Shown here: one piece after another, positions 31,946 through 40,116 of the stretch
Position numbering within the stretch: position 1 is the stretch's first letter
Layout: each line of letters starts with the position of its first letter
Assembly: GCF_046036945.1 (NCBI RefSeq)
Contig: NZ_JBJQOQ010000009.1
Coordinates: 1-64,000, forward strand
Source of the DNA: Brevibacillus_C sp046036945
GTDB lineage: Bacteria > Bacillota > Bacilli > Brevibacillales > Brevibacillaceae
DNA: 64,000 nt
Direction of reading: 5' to 3'
The notes under the pieces: generated by a model
Database searches by the model: none
The model's input: only the letters and a program-made list of their open reading frames with translations
What the model was told of the DNA's origin: nothing
Position numbers and translations under genes: made by a program

Positions 31946-33490
31946 ATGGCTATCCCGCTTCCAGATTCCGCATGCCTGATTTCCTTGCAAGGGATCTGCA
32001 AACAGTTTTCCGGCAATGCGGTGTTAAAGGGCGTCGATCTGAAACTGCATCCGGGAGAAATCTTTGCTCTGGTAGGAGGCAATGGAGCAGGAAAATCCAC
32101 TCTGATGAAAATCATTACCGGATTGTACCAGCCGGATTCCGGCACCATTGCGATGCACGGCCGCAGCGTCCGCATCGCCAATCCGAAAGAGGCGCACGAG
32201 CTCGGGATCTATCTGGTGCCGCAAGAACCGTTGATCTTTCCCAACATGACAGTAGAAGAAAACATCCTGATCGGCATGTCCGAAAAGACGGCGGACTTGC
32301 AGCGCAAACTGCAGGGAATCATGGCCCACTTAAGCTGGAATCTGCGTCTCGATCAGGTGGCCGGAACCTTGTCCATCGCGGAGCAGCAGTTGGTGGAAAT
32401 TCTGCGGGGACTGATTCGGGAAGCGAAAATCCTCATTTTAGATGAGCCTACCTCCACGCTGACGTTCGGAGAAATTGCGTCTCTGTTTCAAACCCTGCGC
32501 CGCTTGTGCGACCAGAGCATGGGCATATTCTACATTACCCACAGGTTCTCGGAAATCTTTCAGTTGGCCCATACCGTTGCGGTCCTGCGCGATGGCATGA
32601 TCACCGCTGCGGGACCCGTGCAAAACTTCACCCATCAGATGCTGCTCGAAGGGTTATTGCCTCCTCAGGCGGCACAACCGTCGAAGGCGGCGGATCAGCC
32701 GACAGCACCGCAAGCAATCGAGCCTTCCCGTCACACGTCTGCTGACGTTCCGCTGCTTGCTGTCCATGGCTTGAGTGGAAAGGGATTTCATGAGCTCTCG
32801 TTTCAGGTACACCACGGCGAAGTGTTCGGGATTGCCGGCGTCGTCGGCGCCGGACGAACCGAGTTGGCGGAAGCGATCTTCGGAGTTGCCGAATGGGATC
32901 GCGGCGACGTGCTGTTGGATGGAGCGTCGCTAAAACGCCGATCGATCCGCCAGCGCATCAAGGACGGCCTGGTTTACGTCCCGGAAGACCGCCATGCACA
33001 CGGGATTTTTTCCATCGCCGGCATCAGCCAGAACATGACCTCAACCATTCTGCATCGCCTCACCCGCTGGTTTCTGCCGCATCGCAAAGAACGCGAGGTC
33101 GCCCAGGAGTTTATCGGCAAGCTGCAGATCAACTGCACCGGCGAGCGGCAGCAGGCAGGCTCTTTGTCCGGCGGAAATCAGCAAAAGGTGGTGCTGGCGA
33201 AATACCTGGCGGCTGCACCAAAGCTGATGATACTGGATGAACCGACGCGGGGTATCGACGCCAGCGCCCGCTCGGATATCTACCGGATCATCTCGGAAAT
33301 CCGTCAGCACGGGATGGGGGTTATCCTGATCTCTTCCGATCTGGAGGAAATCGTCCAGTTGAGCGACAGGGTCATGGTCATGTTCGAGGGGAAAATGACC
33401 GCGATGATGGAAAAACCTCAGATTACGGTAGACAGCATCACCACGGCTGCTTTTGGTGTAAGCAAGGAGGTTGCGGCTGTATGCCATTAA
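31946..33490 (+). CDS. lsrA: AI-2 ABC importer, ATP-binding protein LsrA
   Basis: 514 residues with two ABC cassettes, as in sugar importers of the CUT2 group. Cassette 1 has Walker A GGNGAGKS, the GIYLVPQEPL Q-loop and LILDEPTSTL. Cassette 2 has a degenerate Walker A (GVVGAGRTE), LSGGNQQKV and MILDEPTRGID. It powers uptake of autoinducer-2. AGGTGATC lies upstream of ATG 31946. It overlaps lsrC by 10 bases. Confidence 0.92.
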   Translation: MAIPLPDSACLISLQGICKQFSGNAVLKGVDLKLHPGEIFALVGGNGAGKSTLMKIITGLYQPDSGTIAMHGRSVRIANPKEAHELGIYLVPQEPLIFPNMTVEENILIGMSEKTADLQRKLQGIMAHLSWNLRLDQVAGTLSIAEQQLVEILRGLIREAKILILDEPTSTLTFGEIASLFQTLRRLCDQSMGIFYITHRFSEIFQLAHTVAVLRDGMITAAGPVQNFTHQMLLEGLLPPQAAQPSKAADQPTAPQAIEPSRHTSADVPLLAVHGLSGKGFHELSFQVHHGEVFGIAGVVGAGRTELAEAIFGVAEWDRGDVLLDGASLKRRSIRQRIKDGLVYVPEDRHAHGIFSIAGISQNMTSTILHRLTRWFLPHRKEREVAQEFIGKLQINCTGERQQAGSLSGGNQQKVVLAKYLAAAPKLMILDEPTRGIDASARSDIYRIISEIRQHGMGVILISSDLEEIVQLSDRVMVMFEGKMTAMMEKPQITVDSITTAAFGVSKEVAAVCH

Positions 33491-34515
33491 TTTCCAGATT
33501 ATTCCGCATTCGGGAACTGTCAATCCTGTTCTTCCTGTTTGCTTATCTGATCATTGTCGGACTGATAAATCCTGACTTTCTCACAGGCGATACACTTGCT
33601 TCCATCTTGAACAACAGCATGATCCTGTTAGTCCTGGCGATCGGCCAAACCTTTGTTCTGCTGACGAAAGAGATCGATGTCTCGGTCGGCTCAATCATGG
33701 GCTTGTCCGCTGTGCTGTGCGGCATGCTGCTGGTCAGCGGCACGCCCATCTGGGTGATGATCCCCCTTGTTCTGGCTGGCGGCGCCTTGACCGGGCTGAT
33801 CAATGGAATCGGCGTGGCAAAGCTCCGCATCCCTTCGATCATCATGACACTGGGCATGCTGGGGACGGCAAAAGGGGTGATGCTGGTACTGACGGACGGA
33901 AAGTGGATCGAAGACATCCCCAACGCCTACAAGCAGTTGGCAGGGATAAAACTGCTCGGCATCAATCTGGTTGTCTGGATCGTGCTTTTCCTGATGCTCA
34001 TCTCCCATTTCCTGCTTGCACGCACCCGGCCTGGACGGTTTTTTTACGCTGTCGGCGACAACCAGGGCGGCGCTCATTTGCTCGGAATCCCTGTCAGCCG
34101 GGTAAAGCTGGCTGCCTTCGCCATTTCGGGAATCGCTTCCGCCATCGCCGGTTTGATCTACGTGATGAACATCGGATTTGTCCCCAATCAAACAGGCAGC
34201 GGCATGGAGCTGCGGGCTATTGCTGCCGCCGTCCTGGGAGGTGTCAGCCTGGCCGGCGGGGTCGGCACGACATTGGGGGCGGGAATCGGAGCGGTGTTTC
34301 TTACCTTGATCAGCAGTTCGCTGATTTTCCTAAAGATGGAGGCTTATTGGAATAACGCCATTCTCGGCTTATTGCTGCTCGTGATCGTCATCGGCGATAA
34401 CCGGCTGCAGCAATATGCCAAAAGGCGGGCATCCAAACAGACAACAGCTCAGAGTGCAGCCATACCGGCGGCCCATCAGCAAATCCCGGCAGATGAGAAA
34501 GGAGGACGTCCATGA
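33481..34515 (+). CDS. lsrC: AI-2 ABC importer permease LsrC
   Basis: 344 residues, membrane protein of the ribose/AI-2 permease family. It shows FVLLTKEIDVSVGSIMGLSAV and the GISSAIAG-like loop and LGGVSLAGGVGTTLGAGIGAV. About nine to ten hydrophobic helices and a loose hydrophilic C-terminal tail of about 25 residues. It pairs with LsrD to form the transmembrane channel. ATGA overlap with lsrD. Confidence 0.9.
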   Translation: MPLISRLFRIRELSILFFLFAYLIIVGLINPDFLTGDTLASILNNSMILLVLAIGQTFVLLTKEIDVSVGSIMGLSAVLCGMLLVSGTPIWVMIPLVLAGGALTGLINGIGVAKLRIPSIIMTLGMLGTAKGVMLVLTDGKWIEDIPNAYKQLAGIKLLGINLVVWIVLFLMLISHFLLARTRPGRFFYAVGDNQGGAHLLGIPVSRVKLAAFAISGIASAIAGLIYVMNIGFVPNQTGSGMELRAIAAAVLGGVSLAGGVGTTLGAGIGAVFLTLISSSLIFLKMEAYWNNAILGLLLLVIVIGDNRLQQYAKRRASKQTTAQSAAIPAAHQQIPADEKGGRP

Positions 34516-35504
34516 TGAACATCTCAAGGATCGTGAGATGGGAGTTTTGGCTATGCGTGCTGCTGGCAGCCGAGATCCTTTGTTTTGGCCTGCTGAATCC
34601 CGGTTTTTGGGACGTCAGCTCGATTCTGTACAGCATGAATGACTTCATCTACATCGGACTTGCCGCTGTGCCGATGACATTCGTGATCATCACCGGGGGA
34701 ATTGACGTCTCCGTCGGGTCGGTCATGGGCCTCACCTCGATCACGGTCGGGATGCTCTGGAGCTCAGGCGTAAACATCTGGGTCGCGGTGGCTCTCGCCT
34801 TGCTGGTCGGGATCGCGGCAGGGGCTGTCAACGGTTCACTCGTCGCATGGACGAATGTTCAGCCTCTCGTTATAACGCTTGGCGGCATGTTTCTGTTTTC
34901 GGGGATTGCGCTCGTCGTCTCTGGCGGCTCCAATGCCCAGGGATATGAAGGCATCAGCGGCTTTCCCGATTCCTTCGTCCAGTTGGCCAATGACAGCATA
35001 CTTGGTCTGCCAAACCTGCTGCTGCTGTTTCTTGGCTCAACCGTCTGCTTTGGGGTCTTGCTCCATCTGACCCGGTATGGACGAAACGTCTATCTGGTCG
35101 GCATTAACGCAAAGACGGCCCGCTACAGCGGAGTGATGACCCGCTGGACAGTCCTTGGCACCTACATGCTGTCCGGGCTGGGCGCCGCCATCGGGGGAAT
35201 CGTCCTCTCCTCCTACTTCGGCTCAGCCCGCTCCGACCTCGGCGCGGAAGCCGTCCTGCCCGTCATTACGGCCGTCGTCCTGGGGGGAACCAGCATTACC
35301 GGAGGGCGGGGAACCGTTTTTGGCACAGCCGTTGCCAGCATTCTGATCGGCTTGATGCAGTACGGCTTGCAGATGATCGATCTCTCCAGCCAGCAGACGA
35401 CGATCGTCATCGGTCTCATGCTGATTCTGACCGTAGCCATCAGGCAGTTTCAGTGGGACAAGTGGAAAAGCGCGTTGCGCAAATACCGCCAGGCAAACAC
35501 ATAA
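34512..35504 (+). CDS. lsrD: AI-2 ABC importer permease LsrD
   Basis: 330 residues, paralogue of LsrC. Family segments: TFVIITGGIDVSVGSVMGLTS, NVQPLVITLGGMFLFSG, VVLGGTSITGGRGTVFGT. Multiple hydrophobic helices. Second half of the heterodimeric AI-2 channel. lsrB follows after 45 bases. Confidence 0.9.
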   Translation: MMNISRIVRWEFWLCVLLAAEILCFGLLNPGFWDVSSILYSMNDFIYIGLAAVPMTFVIITGGIDVSVGSVMGLTSITVGMLWSSGVNIWVAVALALLVGIAAGAVNGSLVAWTNVQPLVITLGGMFLFSGIALVVSGGSNAQGYEGISGFPDSFVQLANDSILGLPNLLLLFLGSTVCFGVLLHLTRYGRNVYLVGINAKTARYSGVMTRWTVLGTYMLSGLGAAIGGIVLSSYFGSARSDLGAEAVLPVITAVVLGGTSITGGRGTVFGTAVASILIGLMQYGLQMIDLSSQQTTIVIGLMLILTVAIRQFQWDKWKSALRKYRQANT

Positions 35505-35548
35505 AGGATTGAAATCGTGAATGAATAAAAGAAAAGGGGTTGAATGTC

Positions 35549-36688
35549 ATGTACTGCCAAAGAACAAAAAGATTTCTGTTCCCGCTGCTGCTGTTGATCG
35601 TCTTGGCCCTGATTTCCGCCGGCTGCAGCAGTGCGCCGGCCAATTCCGGAAGCACAGCGGAACAACCGAAAGCCGTAAACGATAATGCAGGCTCACCTGG
35701 CGGCTCCCAACCAGCCGCTGCCAATCCGACTGAGAAGAAAAACGTCAAGCTTGCCTTTATCCCCAAACTGGTCGGTGTCGGCTTCTTCACCTCCGGCGGG
35801 GAAGGAGCGAAGGAGATGGCGGACCAATTGGGCGTGCAGCTCAAGTACGACGGCCCAACCGAGGCATCCGTTTCCGGACAGGTGCAGTTCATCAACAGCT
35901 TCGCCAATCAGAAGTACGACGCGATCATGATCTCCTCTACTTCCGTAGACGGCCTCAATCAGGCCTTGGCCCGGGCCAAGGAGCGCGGTACGAAGATCAT
36001 CACCTGGGATTCTGACGTCAATCCGGAATACCGCTCTTTTTACATTAATCAAGGCACGCCCGAGCAGCTTGGCGACATGCTGATCCAGATGACGGCCGAT
36101 CAGATCGGCGACAAGGGGAAAGTGGCCTTCTTCTACTCCAGCCCTACAGTTACCGACCAGAACCAATGGGTCGATCACGCCAAAAAAGTGATCGCGGAAA
36201 AATACCCGGGATGGGAAATCGTGACGACCCAATACGGCGAAAACGACGCGCAAAAATCGCTGTCTGTCGGCGAGGGCATCCTGAAGGCCCACCCGGACAT
36301 CAACGCCGTCATCTGCCCGGATGCGACAGCCCTGCCGGCCATGGCACAGGCCGCCGAAAATCTGAACAAGAACGGCAAAGTCGTCATTACCGGTTTCTCC
36401 ACTCCCAACGTCATGCGCGATTTTGTCAAACGCGGAACAGTTGACCGCTTTGGGTTGTGGGACGTGAAAAAGCAAGGGGCCTTGGCAGCGTATGTCGCCT
36501 ACCTGATGACAGTGGAAAACAAGCAGTTGAAAGTGGGAGATTCGTTTGACGTGCCCGGTGTCGGTACAGTGAAAATTGAACCGAACACGATCCAGGGGTA
36601 CACATACACGGCTGATGACAGCGGAATCATCCTGCTGCCGGAGAGGGTTATCTTCAATAAAGACAACATCGATAACTACAACTTCTAA
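35549..36688 (+). CDS. lsrB: AI-2-binding lipoprotein LsrB
   Basis: 379 residues. The signal peptide ends in the lipobox ISAGC, so this is a membrane-anchored receptor. The mature part is a close LsrB orthologue: FIPKLVGVGFFTSGG, YDGPTE-SVSGQVQ, TWDSD, TDQNQW, PDATALP, GFSTPNVMR and LPERVIFNK. The known AI-2 contact residues of Salmonella LsrB (Lys, the Asp of TWDSD, Asp-Gln of TDQNQ, the Pro and Ala of PDATALP) are all present. It captures AI-2 outside the cell for LsrACD. ATG 35549 has AAGGGG nine bases upstream. Confidence 0.93.
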   Translation: MYCQRTKRFLFPLLLLIVLALISAGCSSAPANSGSTAEQPKAVNDNAGSPGGSQPAAANPTEKKNVKLAFIPKLVGVGFFTSGGEGAKEMADQLGVQLKYDGPTEASVSGQVQFINSFANQKYDAIMISSTSVDGLNQALARAKERGTKIITWDSDVNPEYRSFYINQGTPEQLGDMLIQMTADQIGDKGKVAFFYSSPTVTDQNQWVDHAKKVIAEKYPGWEIVTTQYGENDAQKSLSVGEGILKAHPDINAVICPDATALPAMAQAAENLNKNGKVVITGFSTPNVMRDFVKRGTVDRFGLWDVKKQGALAAYVAYLMTVENKQLKVGDSFDVPGVGTVKIEPNTIQGYTYTADDSGIILLPERVIFNKDNIDNYNF

Positions 36689-37319
36689 GGAGGGTTGATG
36701 CCGCTGGCCGACCGGGGGCGTCCCGACACCTGTCAAGTCGGCGGGACGTCCCCGGACATTTTACAACAAGAGAGATTGCTTGCTTGTTGCGGAAAATTTC
36801 TCCTGCGACGATATCTACCGGGTATATGGCAACGTTTTTGATTCGAATCGGTACCTTGTACTCTTTCAGGCACCATCGCCCCAGTATATCAGCCGGTGTC
36901 GTGTACAAATGAAAGACAGGCAGCCCCAACTTATGGATGTTATCCACGTCGCGGACTCCGCCGTAAATAACGGCTCCCGCTCCGCCGCGGGCCTTGATCG
37001 CCGCAGCAGAAAGTTCCCCCAAATGCGAGCAAGTATCGTCATGCGGTTGGGTGATGACGACGTCGTTCTTTTTCACATCGCCCAATATTTTTAGCATGGG
37101 AACAAACACGACCTCGGGATCTTCCGAGTGGGTCGCCTCTCCCCTTACGGTCAATGCCGTTCCGTACAGATTCGCGTCCGGAGTCAATCCCTTTAGTTCT
37201 TTGGGAAGAACCTGGTTTTTGTATCCCAATTGGTCCAATGAATCTGAGATGGCTCCTGTGTATATCTTCGCAAACCGTGCAAGTAATTCGTCAGTACCGA
37301 TCGTCTCTTTCATTGACAT
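36654..37319 (-). pseudogene. RraA-family protein, 3'-truncated
   Basis: Residues 1 to about 173 match the RraA/dimethylmenaquinone methyltransferase-like fold, which includes aldolases and dehydratases for small acids. The signature is YGGVRDVDN. Family proteins then continue with a Pro-Gly-Asp, acidic-Gly-Val and Ile-Pro stretch. Here homology stops at VDIVAGEIF (near 36795), and the frame runs on for about 48 residues through the lsrB terminator hairpin and into lsrB. The 3' end therefore looks lost. It is convergent with lsrB. It may once have acted in AI-2 breakdown (inference). Confidence 0.65.
36712..36755 (+). terminator. Terminator-like hairpin after lsrB
   Basis: CCGGGGGCGTCCCG-AC (36712-36727) pairs with GT-CGGCGGGACGTCCCCGG (36737-36755), one mismatch and a two-base bulge. 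The T-run that follows is short, so it may work as a weak or RNA-end-protecting terminator. Confidence 0.6.
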
Positions 37320-37596
37320 CCTTCCTCCTCGTCCGATTGGTTTCCAAATTTCAGATCATTGTCAGATCACATCGCAAGCCCAGCCCGGCTTATACGGAAT
37401 GGAATACTCCCTATGCCCCAGAACCTCCGCTCTGGTCTGTTAGCCCCCCGCAACCTGCCAGACGTAATCGGCATGCCTGCCTTATCCAAAAGATAAAGTC
37501 CTGGATTTTCCGGTTTCTGGGATGTTTTTAAAATTCCGTCAATTGTCTTGCTGCCACAATATCTCTCACCCGGGCTCATTTTACACTTGTTTTTTT
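37320..37596. other. Intergenic region without a recognised gene
   Basis: Between the RraA-like gene and the small-RNA-like element. It holds the RraA-like gene's own ribosome binding site (CCTCCTCG just upstream of 37319 on the plus strand). I see no credible coding frame with a ribosome binding site, and no strong hairpin. Confidence 0.5.
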
Positions 37597-37709
37597 TACG
37601 AATTCCATCGCTCTTACACATTTGCCTAGTAGAATCATAGGTGTCGACGACATGGACATCACCTATCTACCCTCTGTGCTGCACCTCCATTTTAGGAGGT
37701 GCTTTTTTT
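37597..37709 (+). ncRNA. Small-RNA-like element, copy 1
   Basis: A conserved block shared with 38918-39024: TACGAATTCCATCGCT, then ACATTTG, TAGAAT (37630-37635, -10-like), GTGTCGACGA, a C-rich single strand, and the terminator GCACCTCC-loop-GGAGGTGC followed by seven T (to 37709). A transcript starting near 37642 would be about 68 nt. The 5' arm of the terminator, CACCTCC, is complementary to Shine-Dalgarno sequences. There is no open reading frame. Duplicated promoter, spacing and terminator suggest a small RNA gene; not recognised as a named family. Confidence 0.5.
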
Positions 37710-37752
37710 GTCCTGTAACCGGTCCGGTTCTGAAACTGGCTGCCGGAAAATA

Positions 37753-37782
37753 TTGCAACTTTTGATCTTTGTGAACTATAAT
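37753..37782 (+). promoter_or_regulatory. Promoter of the LytR-CpsA-Psr gene
   Basis: -35 TTGCAA (37753-37758), 18-base spacer, perfect -10 TATAAT (37777-37782). The -10 box overlaps an in-frame ATG at 37781, which rules that ATG out as the start used from this promoter. Confidence 0.7.
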
Positions 37783-37882
37783 GTGGGAAAATCTTCGACA
37801 TTTTTTCAACAGAGAAAACGCAAAAAATGTCGATCCGGGCAATGGACAAGAAACTCATATACAGAGAGGATGGAGAGCAATC

Positions 37883-38836
37883 GTGCAAATCAAACTGCGG
37901 TGGATCGCGCTGTCTCTAGCAATCCCCATACTGCTGATCATGGGTTACTACGGCTATGCCTTTTTTCATTTTGCGATACAGATTAGCAATCCTGATGTGA
38001 GAAATGTAATCGATCTCCAGCCAGCGGAAAAGGAACCTCTGACGAATCAAATTCCAGAGTGGGAAGGCGACGAAAGAGTGAATATCTTACTTCTCGGCGG
38101 GGACGGCAGAAGCGATGACGACCCGGGCCGTACGGATACGATGCTGCTCGTTTCCATCGACCCGGTGACAAAAAAAATCCATGTCTTCTCGATCCTGCGA
38201 GATACCTACGTAAATATTCCAGACCACGGCAGCCAAAAGATCAATGCTGCCTTTGCCTACGGCGGGCCGGAGTTGTCTATGAAGACCGTCAGCGAGCTGG
38301 TAGGCCTTCCTATCCATTATTACTTTTACGTCGATCTTGAGAGTTTCATCAAACTGGTGGATTCCATCGGCGGTGTGGACCTGTACGTCGAGAAAAACAT
38401 GAAGTATACAGACCCGAGCGACAAGCCGGAATATCAGATCAATTTAAAAGAAGGCATGCAGCATCTGGACGGCAATAAAGCCCTGCAGTACGTCAGATTT
38501 CGCCATGATGCCATGTCGGATTATACCCGAACCGAGCGCCAGCGGAAGTTTCTCATGGCCGTAGGGAAAAAGCTGCAGACGACATCCAGTTTGGTCGCAC
38601 TTCCGAACATTTTGAATGAAATCGCTCCCTACATCGAAACGAACCTGGATCTAAAGAATATGCTCAAATTGGCCGTCCTTTGCTACAAAGTACAAACGGA
38701 TTCCATCGTGACCGCCCAGCTCCCGCCCATGGAATTATTAAAAGAAGAGACCATCAAAGGTGCTGCCGTCCTTGTAGCCGATCCCGGCAAGCTCAAGGAA
38801 TACGTCGCCAAACAACTGGCCGGCAGCAGTGAATGA
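37883..38836 (+). CDS. LytR-CpsA-Psr (LCP) family wall-polymer transferase
   Basis: 317 residues from GTG 37883, which has GGAGAG upstream. A single N-terminal membrane anchor (about residues 7-28) is followed by the extracellular LCP domain: NILLLGGDGRSDDDPGRTDTMLLVSIDP, SILRDTYVNIP, KINAAFAYGGPELS, VDSIGGVDLYV, YVRFRHDAMSDYTRTERQRKFL. The conserved Asp/Arg residues for pyrophosphate-lipid binding are present. LCP enzymes attach teichoic acid or capsule polymers to peptidoglycan. A longer frame opens at 37781, but that ATG lies in the -10 box. Flanked on both sides by the small-RNA-like elements. Confidence 0.88.
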   Translation: MQIKLRWIALSLAIPILLIMGYYGYAFFHFAIQISNPDVRNVIDLQPAEKEPLTNQIPEWEGDERVNILLLGGDGRSDDDPGRTDTMLLVSIDPVTKKIHVFSILRDTYVNIPDHGSQKINAAFAYGGPELSMKTVSELVGLPIHYYFYVDLESFIKLVDSIGGVDLYVEKNMKYTDPSDKPEYQINLKEGMQHLDGNKALQYVRFRHDAMSDYTRTERQRKFLMAVGKKLQTTSSLVALPNILNEIAPYIETNLDLKNMLKLAVLCYKVQTDSIVTAQLPPMELLKEETIKGAAVLVADPGKLKEYVAKQLAGSSE

Positions 38837-38917
38837 TCTGCCTGTTCACAGATACAGGAACCCTGGACAAAGCGTGACTGCTCGACCGGGGTTCATTTCA
38901 TTTTTCACATATTTCTA

Positions 38918-39024
38918 TACGAATTCCATCGCTGTTCCACATTTGTTTACTAGAATGATCAGTGTCGACGAAAGAATAAACCTTTCTCCCCCTCTAGCTG
39001 CACCTCCCCTTTGGAGGTGTTTTT
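38918..39024 (+). ncRNA. Small-RNA-like element, copy 2
   Basis: Second copy of the element at 37597-37709 in the same orientation. It has the same TACGAATTCCATCGCT block, TAGAAT at 38951-38956, GTGTCGACGA, a more C-rich middle (TTTCTCCCCC), and the terminator CACCTCC (39001-39007)/GGAGGTG (39013-39019) plus five T. The distance from the -10-like box to the terminator is nearly the same as in copy 1 (50 vs 51 bases). The expected RNA is about 62 nt. It could also serve as the terminator of the LCP gene. Confidence 0.5.
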
Positions 39025-39084
39025 GCTGAAAATAAACAGGAGCGGCGATCTTTCGCAAGACCGCCGCTCCCGTTGACCCTTCTC

Positions 39085-39543
39085 TTACTCTGCCGCCTTT
39101 TTTTCGGCCTCCGCCTTGTCCAACCGCTCCTGGAACAGGTTGCCCAGTTGGCCGATATCCACGTCCCATTTGTCATCCTTGTAGTACACCGTGGCTTTGG
39201 ACTCTCCTTTTTTGCCGACGATCCGAATACTGTTCGTCTTCACCTCGTAATTGCCGTCGGGTTGGAACGAGATGTCTGCGTCTTTCAATTCGGCATCCAG
39301 CACCGGCTTGATCGTCTTCTGCACCACTTCCTGCGTCGCTTGCACCGCTGTGCGCCCCATGTTGAGAACCTCTTCCGGGCTAAACTGGAAAAACAGCACC
39401 AGCACCACTCCAATCGCCACCAAAACCGAGAGCAATCGAAACAGGCTGCGTATGATCCACTGGAAGGCCACAACGACCACCAGGAGAATAACCGCAATCG
39501 GCCAGTAATCTTTCACCAGTTGAAGCAGTTGTTCCACGTTCAT
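39085..39543 (-). CDS. Hypothetical membrane protein, about 152 aa
   Basis: Two closely spaced hydrophobic segments near the N-terminus (about residues 12-32 and 38-54). A long soluble C-terminal part follows (QATQEVVQKTIKPVLDAEL, then a beta-rich stretch and a Lys/Glu/Ala-rich tail). I do not recognise a named family. ATG 39543 or GTG 39537 is the start, both just downstream of GAGGAG; earlier in-frame codons lack a site. It is convergent with the second small-RNA-like element. Confidence 0.7.
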   Translation of the reverse strand: MNVEQLLQLVKDYWPIAVILLVVVVAFQWIIRSLFRLLSVLVAIGVVLVLFFQFSPEEVLNMGRTAVQATQEVVQKTIKPVLDAELKDADISFQPDGNYEVKTNSIRIVGKKGESKATVYYKDDKWDVDIGQLGNLFQERLDKAEAEKKAAE

Positions 39544-39923
39544 CACTCCTCTACGATCCATTCTGCCACGGTCTGCTATGGTTAAACCTCTGACCAAATT
39601 TCTCCACTTATATAAGGACGAATGACTGCTTGCTTTGGTTACTCCCTTACGTGCAGCTGTCTTTTCTCGTAAACTCTATTATATGTCGAACGGAAACAGA
39701 ATCACAACATGCGGACTATGGTTCTGCCTGATGGCTCTTCCTGCCGAACGCCAAAAAGAAACCTGCTCGGCTTACACAGTGCTTGAAGATCATAACTACC
39801 TGAGCACTTGTTTTGCTATAATGAACGTTCAATTGAACCCCCTTATAAAATTCATAAGGTGAACAAGTTGTGAAAACATAACATTTGTATATGAGACTTT
39901 CAATGGAGCGGAGGGATGGAAGC
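39544..39923. other. Intergenic region with an isolated promoter
   Basis: No convincing gene. An extended -10 (TGCTATAAT, 39814-39822) is followed by the palindromes GAACGTTCAATTGAAC (39823-39838) and CCTTAT-N7-ATAAGG (39841-39859). A controlled start site for the tiny ORF at 39924 or for an RNA is possible. Confidence 0.35.
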
Positions 39924-40025
39924 ATGATCATTTTGGGGATGGATGAAATACGCGAAGAGGGGTCATGCGATTTATGCATAGAAATAGTTGCGAATTATTC
40001 GCAACTATTAATTTTTGTTCTATAA
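39924..40025 (+). CDS. Possible 33-aa ORF with C-x2-C
   Basis: ATG 39924 with GGAGGG eight bases upstream, ending TAA 40025. The product has SCDLC and a hydrophobic end. A perfect 11-bp stem palindrome (39984-40008) lies inside the frame, so the region could instead be a terminator or operator. It is kept only because start site and upstream promoter agree. Confidence 0.25.
   Translation: MIILGMDEIREEGSCDLCIEIVANYSQLLIFVL
39984..40008. other. Perfect palindrome, hairpin or operator
   Basis: ATAGTTGCGAA-TTA-TTCGCAACTAT, followed on the plus strand by TAATTTTTG. It could end transcription from the promoter near 39818, or act as a protein-binding site about 1.4 kb from the nearest minus-strand start. 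Confidence 0.45.
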
Positions 40026-40116
40026 TTGATCCTCGTTACATCAGCAAGCAAATTTTATATCATATCGCAAGGTTCTCTCCTTTAATGGGGAACCAGCGCA
40101 AAAAACCTATAGACTA

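Noticed and set aside
37781..37882. Longer start for the LCP gene at ATG 37781
   Set aside because: The ATG overlaps the TATAAT box, so a transcript from that promoter cannot contain it; GTG 37883 has a ribosome binding site and fits the membrane anchor.
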